From Pantoea conspicua (lineage in GTDB: Bacteria > Pseudomonadota > Gammaproteobacteria > Enterobacterales > Enterobacteriaceae): a stretch of DNA of 43,324 nucleotides. The stretch is from the NCBI RefSeq assembly GCF_002095315.1, contig NZ_MLFN01000033.1, forward strand, positions 1 through 43,324, written 5' to 3'. Position numbers and translations under genes: made by a program. Shown here piece by piece: positions 7,327-18,453 of the stretch; the stretch's first letter is position 1; each line of letters opens with the position of its first letter. Under the pieces are notes generated by a model. It worked only from the letters and a program-made list of their open reading frames with translations. It was not told the origin of the DNA and ran no database searches.

Positions 7327-8250
7327 ATGAAAAACACCGGAAAATTTAGCAGTTCGCTGCTGCATCCGCGTTATTGGTTTACCTGGTTTGGCCTGGGTGT
7401 ACTCTGGCTGCTGGTCCAGCTTCCCTATCCTGTTCTTATGCGTCTTGGTGCCGGTGCCGGTAAAATTTCCCGCCATTTCCTGCAGCGCCGTGAGCGCATT
7501 ACCCGACGTAATATTGAACTCTGTTTTCCTGGCATCAGCGAAGAAAAAACTGAGCGAATGATCGCCGGCAATTTCGCTTCGCTGGGCATGGCGCTGGCCG
7601 AAACCGGCATCGCCTGGTTCTGGTCCGATCGCGCCGTGAAGCGTCTGTTTACCGTCTCCGGTCTGGCAAATCTGCACGCCGCTCAGAATGAAAAGCGCGG
7701 TGTGATGCTGATTGGCGTACATTTTATGTCGCTGGAGCTGGGCGGTCGCATCAGTGGTCTGTGTCAGCCAATGATGGCGATGTACCGTCCGCACAACAAT
7801 CTGGCAATGGAATATGTTCAGACCAAAGGCCGGATGCGTTCTAATAAAGCGATGATCGATCGTCGTGACCTGCGCGGTATGGTGCATGCGCTGAAGCAGG
7901 GTGAATCCGTCTGGTTTGCGCCCGATCAGGACTACGGTCCGAAAGGCAGCACCTTCGCGCCGCTGTTTGCGGTGGAAAAAGCGGCAACCACTAACGGCAC
8001 CTTTGTGCTGTCGCGTCTGGCGAAGCCCGCGATGGTGCCGATTATGCTGATCCGTAATGCTGGTAACGATGGTTATCATTTGATAATCGAACCGATGCTG
8101 GAGAATTATCCTCACACCGATGAGGCGGCAGCGGCGGCCTATATGAATAAGGTGATCGAAAACCAGATTCTGCGCGCACCGGAGCAGTATCTCTGGCTGC
8201 ATCGCCGCTTTAAAACCCGTCCACCGGGTGAAGCGTCACTTTACGTTTAA
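7327..8250 (+). CDS. lpxP: Kdo2-lipid IVA palmitoleoyl acyltransferase (LpxP/LpxL family)
   Basis: A 307-residue inner-membrane acyltransferase adding a secondary acyl chain to lipid A. The catalytic HX4E is HFMSLE at H132/E137, the same positions as E. coli LpxL/LpxP. An N-terminal membrane anchor (FGLGVLWLLVQLPYPVL) and the motifs YRPHNN, RSNKAM and FAPDQDYG are present. Sequence details (HFMSLELGGR, LCQPMMA, the SLYV end) favour LpxP over LpxL. I chose the ATG at 7327, with GAAGG six bases upstream, rather than the in-frame TTG at 7321, which abuts the RBS. The gene stands alone between the satellite and its own terminator, with a leader of several hundred bases. Confidence 0.88.
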   Translation: MKNTGKFSSSLLHPRYWFTWFGLGVLWLLVQLPYPVLMRLGAGAGKISRHFLQRRERITRRNIELCFPGISEEKTERMIAGNFASLGMALAETGIAWFWSDRAVKRLFTVSGLANLHAAQNEKRGVMLIGVHFMSLELGGRISGLCQPMMAMYRPHNNLAMEYVQTKGRMRSNKAMIDRRDLRGMVHALKQGESVWFAPDQDYGPKGSTFAPLFAVEKAATTNGTFVLSRLAKPAMVPIMLIRNAGNDGYHLIIEPMLENYPHTDEAAAAAYMNKVIENQILRAPEQYLWLHRRFKTRPPGEASLYV

Positions 8251-8253
8251 CGG

Positions 8254-8286
8254 ATAAAGCAGGCCACGCGCCTGCTTTATTGTTTT
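8254..8286 (+). terminator. lpxP terminator
   Basis: ATAAAGCAGG (8254-8263) pairs with CCTGCTTTAT (8271-8280), followed by TGTTTTA, immediately after the lpxP stop. Confidence 0.85.
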
Positions 8287-8394
8287 ATGCCCTCTGCTCC
8301 CGACCCTCTCTCCCGGCTTTACACGCGCAACGCACATGTCACCATAGCTTCCACCTGGTCAATGACACACTGGCATCAGACCCGCAATTGAGGA

Positions 8395-8454
8395 ATGATG
8401 AGCACTCTCCCGCAAGCCAGAGTTGAAACGTCTTATGGATATCCATACCGCTGA
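8395..8454 (+). CDS. Possible 19-residue leader peptide overlapping the start of the PLP enzyme gene
   Basis: ATGATGAGC starts right after TTGAGGA, the best RBS in this gap, and reads 19 codons to a TGA at 8452-8454, overlapping the downstream gene's start in another frame. The downstream gene itself has only a poor RBS, so coupled translation through this small frame is possible. It could equally be chance. Coding is not proven. Confidence 0.3.
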   Translation: MMSTLPQARVETSYGYPYR

Positions 8455-9577
8455 GCAGTGGCAGCGCCCACTAATTGATGATCGTCTGACACCTTACATT
8501 GAAGTGGATGCACAACGTCTGGAGCAGAATCTGCAACAGATGCAGCGCAAGGCCGATGCCGCCGGCGTCACCCTCCGTCCTCATATCAAAACCCATAAGA
8601 GCGTCTGGATTGCGCAACGTCAGCTGGCGTCAGGTGCCCGCGGTGTGACGGTTTCAAAACCAGGTGAAGGGATCAGCTTTATTCAGGGTGGCATCCGCGA
8701 TCTGTTGTTAGCCTATCCGATTGTACAGGCGCAGAGTGTGGCAGAATTACTGCACCTGGCGGTCCGCCATCAGGCGAAAATCACCCTGATTGCCGATGCG
8801 CTGCACGGCGTGAAGGCTATCGCTGACGCCTGGCAGCAGCAGCCCGGCAGCGACCTGGCCGTGGCGATCAAAGTGGATGTCGGGTTACATCGTATTGGCG
8901 TTGATCCGCATACCGATCAGGCGGTGGTTATAGCGCAGGCTCTGCGGGAGAAAGGATTACCCTTTGCCGGGCTGGTTTCTCACGCTGGCCACGCCTATGG
9001 TGCCGGAAATCCCGCGGCGATCGCGGACATTGCCCGTCAGGAAGCAGCAATGATGCAGCAGCTACAGACGAAGCTTCAGACGGCGGGCTTCACCGCCTGC
9101 CCGCTCTCTGTCGGGGCAACACCCACCGCGCTGGCAGCCGAAATCGCCCCCTGTATCGATGAAATCCGTCCTGGCAATTATGCATTGCTTGATCTCACTG
9201 CCTGCCGCCTCGGTTTAAGCCGCGTCGATCAGCTCGCGCTGAGTGTGATTACCCGGGTAGTGGCAGTCAACGCGCACTACGCGATTATTGATGCCGGCTC
9301 GAAAATGCTGAGTTCTGATAAAGGGCCGCACGGCACTAACGCCAGCGGGTTCGGGATCGCGGTTGATGCAGCAGGCCAGACCTATGAGATCAGCAAATTA
9401 TCCGAAGAGCATGGATTTCTGCTATGTGAGAATCACCGTCCTGAAGTTGGCAGCCTGCTGCGTATCTTCCCGAATCACAGTTGCGCAGTCATGGCGCAAT
9501 CAGATGACTTTATTCTGCGCGATGAGAAGGGGGATGCGGTGAAGCACGTGGTGTCTGCACGCGGCAAATTTATCTGA
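8435..9577 (+). CDS. D-threonine aldolase/D-serine dehydratase-like PLP enzyme (DSD1 family)
   Basis: A 380-residue fold-type III PLP enzyme. The N-terminal barrel carries PHIKTHK, in which Lys52 would hold PLP. The C-terminal domain has the metal-binding PNHSC (H348, C350) and the EEHGFLL motif typical of eukaryotic-type D-serine dehydratase and D-threonine aldolase. The likely reaction is metal- and PLP-dependent cleavage or deamination of a D-hydroxy amino acid; the exact substrate cannot be told from sequence. I start it at the ATG at 8435. An in-frame TTG at 8423 would add four residues, and neither has a strong RBS. The gene has no obvious functional neighbours. It is followed by a GC-rich hairpin. 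Confidence 0.82.
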   Translation: MDIHTAEQWQRPLIDDRLTPYIEVDAQRLEQNLQQMQRKADAAGVTLRPHIKTHKSVWIAQRQLASGARGVTVSKPGEGISFIQGGIRDLLLAYPIVQAQSVAELLHLAVRHQAKITLIADALHGVKAIADAWQQQPGSDLAVAIKVDVGLHRIGVDPHTDQAVVIAQALREKGLPFAGLVSHAGHAYGAGNPAAIADIARQEAAMMQQLQTKLQTAGFTACPLSVGATPTALAAEIAPCIDEIRPGNYALLDLTACRLGLSRVDQLALSVITRVVAVNAHYAIIDAGSKMLSSDKGPHGTNASGFGIAVDAAGQTYEISKLSEEHGFLLCENHRPEVGSLLRIFPNHSCAVMAQSDDFILRDEKGDAVKHVVSARGKFI

Positions 9578-9582
9578 TCAAA

Positions 9583-9611
9583 TCGCAGGCAGCACCCGAT
9601 GTTGCCTGCGA
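9583..9611 (+). terminator. Hairpin after the PLP enzyme gene
   Basis: TCGCAGGCA (9583-9591) pairs perfectly with TGCCTGCGA (9603-9611). There is no T tract, so termination would be weak or Rho-assisted. Confidence 0.45.
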
Positions 9612-9714
9612 ACTGTACGAAACCTTCTCCACCCCACACTTCTGTTGTTACAGCATTTTACCCGGCGTAGCCCCATGCTTTAATGCCCTTTTCCGCCACT
9701 TTGCCGGAGGTAGT

Positions 9715-10110
9715 ATGCTCTCCTCTCGTACCCTGAGCCTGACCATTCCACGCCACTGGTTAGATCTGTATGAAACCATCTGGAAACCAGAGTTCTTTCC
9801 CAAATGGGCCTCCGGGTTAACCAACAGCACCCTGGAACCAGAAGGCAACCGCTGGCGTGCCAGAGGCCCCCAGGGTACGGTGAAGATTCGCTTCACCCCC
9901 CATAATCCGTTCGGCGTAATGGATCACTGGGTTGATACCGGGTTTGGTAAGGAGATTTATATGCCGATGCGGGTGATCGCCAACGAGCAGGGTGCCGAGG
10001 TGATGGTGACGGTTTATCGCCAGCCCTTAACCTCAGAAGATAAATTTAAGCAGGATATTGAATGGGTTAGCAAAGATCTTGAAAAACTCAATCAGCTACT
10101 TACTCATTAA
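9715..10110 (+). CDS. SRPBCC-fold (START-like) conserved protein
   Basis: A 131-residue soluble protein with the alternating strand pattern of polyketide-cyclase/START-like small-molecule-binding proteins: an initial LTIPRHWLDLYETIWKPEF, central strands (RWRARGPQGTVKIRFTP) and a C-terminal helix (DIEWVSKDLEKLNQLL). GGAGG lies a few bases before the ATG. Function is unknown; this fold binds hydrophobic ligands. It is not part of an evident operon. Confidence 0.72.
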   Translation: MLSSRTLSLTIPRHWLDLYETIWKPEFFPKWASGLTNSTLEPEGNRWRARGPQGTVKIRFTPHNPFGVMDHWVDTGFGKEIYMPMRVIANEQGAEVMVTVYRQPLTSEDKFKQDIEWVSKDLEKLNQLLTH

Positions 10111-10544
10111 ATCAACGGGTTAGCGCATTTTTTATGCTGTAGTTTACGCTGGTCGTTAATGAAAAAAAATACAAAAACATTGGGCGAAAAAGCATAAAGC
10201 ACTTATCTGATTACCGATGTCATTACCTCCTCTATCACCAGTTATGCTTAAGCATCATTGCCAGGAGAACTCCTGGCAATGGTCTCTGATTGCGGCCCGC
10301 CAGGCCTGATTTTACACGGGTTTCCTCTGACCCGGCGATCTCCATTGGCTGTTATAAACGTTAATCCTTAACTAACATTTATTACAGTGCTGTTAGGGAT
10401 TTAATATTTATCATGCACAGAGTGAAACCATTTATTCCTGCGGTTGCGTTATCAGACTTTTCTTATGGTGTTAAATTAAATAAAACAATGTATAAATCAT
10501 TCCACACACAGCAATACCCATAATGATAAAGCAGGAAAAAAGTC
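10111..10544. other. Gene-free interval with an 11-base perfect inverted repeat
   Basis: The only clear structure is ATTGCCAGGAG (10257-10267) and its exact complement CTCCTGGCAAT (10270-10280) separated by AA. It has no T tract and the loop is too tight for a classical terminator, so an operator-like site is as likely. The rest is AT-rich towards 10.5 kb and probably holds the promoter of the small gene that follows. Confidence 0.5.
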
Positions 10545-10811
10545 ATGGACCGCTCAACTTATCCTTTGTTAACTGAAAAAGAATTTGTTGAGATTGCTGG
10601 CAGGATGCTGGCTGGAGAATATAAAACAACAACAGGATTTATTCGTGATCTGGCGGACTTCTTATTAACAGCAGGAGATTCCGCCATGACACGAAACCGA
10701 GAATATTCCAGGGATATCTATTTTTTATCCGAGCATCACTTGATTGAATCCATAATAACATGGCAAGCCTGGCAAGGTATTTCAGGACTTCGGCCGGAAA
10801 AATTGCACTGA
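10545..10811 (+). CDS. Small hypothetical protein, 88 aa
   Basis: Reads MDRSTYPLLTEKEF..., with AGGAAAAAAG just before the ATG, a good ribosome site. It is acidic to neutral, predicted helical, with no signal peptide, membrane segment or cysteine. I do not recognise the family. It sits alone in a variable interval upstream of the broken flippase gene. Confidence 0.55.
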   Translation: MDRSTYPLLTEKEFVEIAGRMLAGEYKTTTGFIRDLADFLLTAGDSAMTRNREYSRDIYFLSEHHLIESIITWQAWQGISGLRPEKLH

Positions 10812-10904
10812 CTCATTGCACTAACTAACGGTGTCACAGCAACCCCATTGCCGTTACACGAATATTTAATTCGCACAGAGTACAAGTACTCTAACGAGCA
10901 TATT

Positions 10905-11549
10905 ATGGCGATACGTGAAAGTAGTCTGAATAGCGCAAAATGGTCTCTCCTCTCTTCGATTAAAATTATTGGCATTGGCGTGTTGCAGCTTTCGTTACTG
11001 GCGCAAATCCTGCAGGCAAATGAACTCAACCTGCTGGCCATTGCCGTCGTGGCTTTGCTGGCTATCGATACCCTGGCCGATCGGGGCTTCTCGAATATGC
11101 TGATCCGTCGATGTATGCTTTCAATTAACGATCTCTCGATCATTTACTGGGGCAACGTAGTGATGGGTGTCGCGGTATTTGGTCTGTTATTTATTGGCAG
11201 CCATCTGCTCAATCGGATGTTTGATCAGCCCGAACTGGCCTTAATGCTGGAGATGGTCTCAGTGGTATTTATTATTATTCCCCAGGGCCAGCATTACCGC
11301 GCAATATTACAGCGTGAAAAACAATATACCCGTATCGCTTTTGCGGAATCCTCTTCGGTATTAGCAGGGCTGAGTGTGACTTTATTTGCCGTCTGGCTCA
11401 CGCCGTCAGTGCTCTGCGCAATCTGGGGTTATCTGGCAATGGTGTCTATTCGCATGCTGATTTATTGCTACTATGGTCGTTCATGGTTTCAGCCAGAATA
11501 CCGTTTTAGCCTGAAAAAATTCTCTCAGATTCGTGCAAGAAACAAATAA
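10905..11549 (+). pseudogene. WzxC-like polysaccharide flippase, N-terminal fragment
   Basis: Reading from the ATG at 10905, the 214 residues align from the first amino acid with the N-terminal part of E. coli WzxC (MSLREKTISGAKW against MAIRESSLNSAKW; IPHGQQFRA against IPQGQHYRA). Complete proteins of this family have about 490 residues and 12 or more helices; this one ends after about six helices with an unrelated tail and a stop. No continuation is seen in any frame before the terminator at 11.6 kb, so the second half was deleted rather than shifted. It would have exported lipid-linked sugar units. In-frame codons upstream lack homology, so I did not use them. Confidence 0.75.
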
Positions 11550-11597
11550 TAAAATAAGTCTGTATGGTGGGCTCTGAGCATCCGAAACGATGCGTTG

Positions 11598-11629
11598 GCG
11601 TGCTGTGAACCAGCACGCTTTTTCTTTTT
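11598..11629 (+). terminator. Rho-independent terminator after the flippase fragment
   Basis: GCGTGCTG (11598-11605) pairs perfectly with CAGCACGC (11611-11618) around TGAAC and runs into TTTTTCTTTTT. Confidence 0.92.
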
Positions 11630-12128
11630 GATCCGTCACATAATTACGATAAACAATCCCGGTTACTCTCTATCCCAGCGAATCTCGTTACCACTCTGCA
11701 ATTTTTCCTCCCTGCCTCTGCCTGTTATTTCCCTTAACGTTGCTTATCGCATTGAATTCGATGTGCCGGGAAAACTGCCCCCTTGCGCCCTGACCTATCT
11801 ACAATGCCCGGCTATTACCTGACACAACAGCCCAGCCATCAATTTATCCGGCACGTCAGCATGGTGTCAGAGATCATGTTATGGCGTAATGCGCCTGCTG
11901 GCGGTGGTGCAGCGAAACGCAGAGAGAAAATAGCGGTCTCCTTAGCCTTTCGGCTGAATTTTTTCTTATGCAATGCATGATACGATCATGACCTGGCCCA
12001 CTGCTACTACGACGTTTGCAGCATCCATCCATAAACTGAGCTAATCCCAATAGCGTGGAGTCAGAAAATCTCAGTCGCCGTTTATCACGCTATACCTTAG
12101 CCTTGCCGCCGTCTAACTGGAGTCTGCT
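11630..12128. other. Intergenic region upstream of yicG, no convincing gene
   Basis: Two short open frames here lack ribosome sites, family resemblance and sensible composition. A weak hairpin (TTAGCC/GGCTGAA then six T) lies near 11942-11967. The last 100 bases should carry the yicG promoter and its RBS (TGGAG). Confidence 0.5.
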
Positions 12129-14447
<2,319 letters not shown>

Positions 14448-14474
14448 TTACGTCATTCAACACAGAGACGTTAG

Positions 14475-15269
<795 letters not shown>

Positions 15270-15346
15270 TCAGCAAACTGTTGGCAGTCTGAATTCAGTT
15301 TCAGTATGATGCCCAGTCATTTCTTCATCTGTGGAGTAGCACACCT

Positions 15347-15622
15347 ATGGCACGCGTAACCGTTCAGGACGCAGTAGAAAAAGTTGGTAATCGTTTTGAC
15401 CTGGTGTTGGTCGCTGCACGTCGTGCACGTCAGATGCAGGTAGGCGGCAAAGACCCGCTGGTTCCGGAAGAGAACGATAAACCTACCGTTATCGCCCTGC
15501 GTGAAATCGAAGAAGGTTTGGTCACCAATCAGATTTTAGATGTGCGTGATCGTCAGGAACAGCAAGAGCAGGAAGCCGCTGAGTTACAGGCCGTTACCGC
15601 TATCGCTGAAGGTCGTCGTTAA
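15347..15622 (+). CDS. rpoZ: RNA polymerase omega subunit
   Basis: 91 residues, almost identical to E. coli omega ([12 protein letters not shown]...[16 protein letters not shown]). It binds the beta' subunit, helps core assembly and forms part of ppGpp site 1. It lies between gmk and spoT as in E. coli, and spoT begins 20 bases after its stop. Confidence 0.97.
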   Translation: MARVTVQDAVEKVGNRFDLVLVAARRARQMQVGGKDPLVPEENDKPTVIALREIEEGLVTNQILDVRDRQEQQEQEAAELQAVTAIAEGRR

Positions 15623-15642
15623 CAGCCACCTGCAGGTCACCC

Positions 15643-17748
15643 TTGTATCTGTTTGAAAGCCTCAATCAACTGATTGAAAAATACCTGCCAGAGGAGCATA
15701 TCAAGCGCCTCAAGCAGGCTTATCTTGTCGCACGTGATGCCCACGAGGGACAGACACGCTCCAGCGGTGAGCCTTATATCACCCATCCGGTAGCCGTGGC
15801 CTGTATTCTGGCGGAAATGAAGCTCGACCATGAGACTCTCATGGCCGCGCTGCTGCATGACGTGATCGAAGATACGCCCGCCACTTACCAGGATATGGAA
15901 CAGCTGTTTGGTAAGAGCGTAGCGGAGCTGGTCGAAGGCGTTTCTAAGCTGGATAAGCTGAAATTCCGCGACAAGAAAGAGGCGCAGGCAGAGAACTTCC
16001 GCAAGATGATTATGGCGATGGTGCAGGATATCCGCGTCATTCTCATCAAGCTGGCTGACCGCACCCATAACATGCGCACCCTCGGCGCATTACGTCCCGA
16101 TAAACGCCGCCGCATCGCGCTGGAAACGCTGGAAATTTACAGCCCACTGGCGCATCGTCTGGGTATTCATCACCTTAAGACAGAACTCGAAGAGCTCGGT
16201 TTCGAAGCCCTTTATCCGAATCGTTATCGGGTAATCAAAGAGGTGGTGAAGGCGGCACGCGGTAATCGTAAAGAGATGATCCAGAAGATTCTTTCTGAGA
16301 TCGATGGCCGTCTGCAGGAAGCGGGCATTCCCTGCCGCGTCAGCGGTCGTGAAAAGCATCTCTACTCGATCTACCGCAAAATGACGCTGAAAGAGCAGCG
16401 TTTTCACTCGATCATGGATATCTATGCCTTTCGCGTCATCGTGAAAGATCTCGATACCTGCTATCGCGTTCTGGGCCAGATGCACAGCTTATATAAGCCG
16501 CGTCCGGGCCGGGTCAAAGATTACATCGCCATCCCCAAAGCCAACGGCTATCAATCTCTCCATACCTCGATGATCGGCCCGCACGGCGTGCCGGTTGAAG
16601 TGCAGATTCGTACTGAAGATATGGATCAGATGGCGGAAATGGGGGTCGCTGCGCACTGGGCTTACAAACAGGCGGGCGAAAGTGGCACCACGGCGCAGAT
16701 TCGTGCCCAGCGCTGGCTGCAAAGCCTGCTGGAGCTGCAACAAAGCGCCGGCAGTTCATTTGAATTTATCGAAAGCGTGAAATCCGATCTCTTCCCGGAT
16801 GAGATCTACGTCTTCACACCGGAAGGCCGTATCGTAGAGCTGCCGACGGGCGCCACGCCGGTGGATTTCGCCTATGCAGTGCATACTGACATTGGCCATG
16901 CCTGCGTCGGCGCGCGTGTCGATCGCCAGCCTTATCCGCTGTCGCAATCACTGACCAGTGGCCAGACGATTGAGATCATCACCGCACCGGGCGCGCGTCC
17001 TAACGCCGCCTGGCTTAACTTTGTCGTCAGCTCCAAAGCCCGCGCTAAAATTCGTCAGCTATTGAAGAATCTCAAACGCGAAGACTCGGTCAATCTGGGC
17101 CGTCGCCTGCTGAGCCATGCGCTGGGCGGCAGCCGTAAACTGGCTGAGATCCCGCCTGAGAATATCAGGCAGGAACTGGATCGCATGAAGCTGACTTCGC
17201 TGGACGATCTGCTGGCCGAAATTGGTCTTGGCAATGCGATGAGCGTAGTGGTGGCGAAAAATCTGCTGCAGGCTGACAGCAAAGCGATCAGCAATAGCAA
17301 ACGCGGCAAGCTGCCCATCAAAGGCGCCGATGGCGTACTGATTACCTTCGCCAAATGCTGTCGACCGATTCCCGGCGATCCGATTGTTGCGCACGTCAGT
17401 CCCGGTAAGGGCCTGGTGGTGCATCATGAATCCTGTCGAAACATTCGCGGTTACCAGAAAGAGCCGGAGAAGTTCATGCCGGTTGAATGGGACAAAGTGA
17501 CTGAGCAGGAGTTTGTGGCGGAAATTAAGGTCGATATGTTTAACCATCAGGGTGCGTTAGCCAACCTGACGGCGGCGATTAACACTGCCGGTTCTAACAT
17601 TCAGAGCCTGAACACTGAAGAGCGCGATGGCCGGGTTTACAGCGCCTTCATCCGTCTCACCGCCCGCGATCGTGTCCATCTGGCCAATATCATGCGTAAA
17701 ATCCGCGTGATGCCGGACGTGATCAAAGTTCACCGTAACCGTAATTAG
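15643..17748 (+). CDS. spoT: Bifunctional (p)ppGpp synthase/hydrolase SpoT
   Basis: A 701-residue stringent-response enzyme. The domains in order are: HD hydrolase with H72-D73 in LLHDVIED; synthetase domain (YSIYRKM, RVIVKDLDTCYRVLG); TGS (about 385-450, EIYVFTPEGRIVELP); a zinc-finger-like segment with CCRPIPGDPI; and a C-terminal ACT domain (FNHQGALANLTAAI). In E. coli the synthetase is weak and hydrolysis dominates. The start is the TTG at 15643, as in E. coli spoT, with AGGT upstream; the protein aligns from MYLFESLNQLI. trmH follows after three bases. Confidence 0.97.
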   Translation: MYLFESLNQLIEKYLPEEHIKRLKQAYLVARDAHEGQTRSSGEPYITHPVAVACILAEMKLDHETLMAALLHDVIEDTPATYQDMEQLFGKSVAELVEGVSKLDKLKFRDKKEAQAENFRKMIMAMVQDIRVILIKLADRTHNMRTLGALRPDKRRRIALETLEIYSPLAHRLGIHHLKTELEELGFEALYPNRYRVIKEVVKAARGNRKEMIQKILSEIDGRLQEAGIPCRVSGREKHLYSIYRKMTLKEQRFHSIMDIYAFRVIVKDLDTCYRVLGQMHSLYKPRPGRVKDYIAIPKANGYQSLHTSMIGPHGVPVEVQIRTEDMDQMAEMGVAAHWAYKQAGESGTTAQIRAQRWLQSLLELQQSAGSSFEFIESVKSDLFPDEIYVFTPEGRIVELPTGATPVDFAYAVHTDIGHACVGARVDRQPYPLSQSLTSGQTIEIITAPGARPNAAWLNFVVSSKARAKIRQLLKNLKREDSVNLGRRLLSHALGGSRKLAEIPPENIRQELDRMKLTSLDDLLAEIGLGNAMSVVVAKNLLQADSKAISNSKRGKLPIKGADGVLITFAKCCRPIPGDPIVAHVSPGKGLVVHHESCRNIRGYQKEPEKFMPVEWDKVTEQEFVAEIKVDMFNHQGALANLTAAINTAGSNIQSLNTEERDGRVYSAFIRLTARDRVHLANIMRKIRVMPDVIKVHRNRN

Positions 17749-17751
17749 TGC

Positions 17752-18453
17752 ATGAACGATCAACGTTTTGCCCGAATTCAGACGATGCTGGCGCTGCGTC
17801 AGCACGATCTCACGGTCTGCATGGAACAGGTGCATAAACCGCACAACGTCTCCGCAGTGATCCGCACCGCCGATGCAGTGGGTATCCACGAAGTCCACGC
17901 CGTCTGGCCAAGCCAGCGGATGCGCACCCAGGCGTCCGCCTCGGCTGGCAGCAACAGTTGGGTCAAGGTGGTGACGCATCGCACTATCGGCGACGCCGTG
18001 ACACAGCTTAAACAGCAGAAGATGCAGGTGTTAGCCACCCATCTGTCAGCTGAGGCCGTCGATTTCCGCGAGATTGATTATACCCGCCCGACCTGCATCC
18101 TGATGGGACAGGAAAAAACCGGCATTACCGATGAAGCCCTGGCGCTGGCCGATCAGGAAATTATCATTCCGATGGTCGGTATGGTGCAGTCGCTGAACGT
18201 CTCGGTTGCTTCCGCCCTGATCCTGTATGAAGCCCAGCGACAACGGCAGAATGCCGGCCTTTACCAGCGTGATTACAGCCTGCTGGATGAGGATGAACAG
18301 CAGCGTCTGCTGTTCGAAGGGGGGTTCCCGGTACTGGCGCGCGTCGCGCGGCAGAAAGGCCTGCCCTATCCGCGCATCAACGCCCTGGGCGAGGTCGAGG
18401 CTGACGCCAGCTGGTGGGCCACCATGCAGTCGACTGGTAAAAGTAAAAGATGA
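17752..18453 (+). CDS. trmH: tRNA (guanosine-18-2'-O)-methyltransferase
   Basis: 233 residues of the SPOUT superfamily, making Gm18 in the tRNA D-loop with S-adenosylmethionine. The trefoil-knot motifs are clear: NVSAVIRTADAVG (motif 1, catalytic Arg), LMGQEKTGIT (motif 2) and IIPMVGMVQSLNVSVA (motif 3). Its last four bases overlap the recG start (ATGA), so the two are translationally coupled. Confidence 0.96.
   Translation: MNDQRFARIQTMLALRQHDLTVCMEQVHKPHNVSAVIRTADAVGIHEVHAVWPSQRMRTQASASAGSNSWVKVVTHRTIGDAVTQLKQQKMQVLATHLSAEAVDFREIDYTRPTCILMGQEKTGITDEALALADQEIIIPMVGMVQSLNVSVASALILYEAQRQRQNAGLYQRDYSLLDEDEQQRLLFEGGFPVLARVARQKGLPYPRINALGEVEADASWWATMQSTGKSKR

Noticed and set aside
8395..8440. 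Idea that the small frame and the PLP enzyme are one gene split by a deletion like the other four
   Set aside because: The frame relation would need an extra base (or two missing), opposite to the minus-one pattern, and the enzyme already has a sensible start.
11595..11980. Two overlapping frames of 75 and 65 codons between the flippase fragment and yicG
   Set aside because: They begin inside a terminator or without a ribosome site, and their residues look like translated non-coding DNA.
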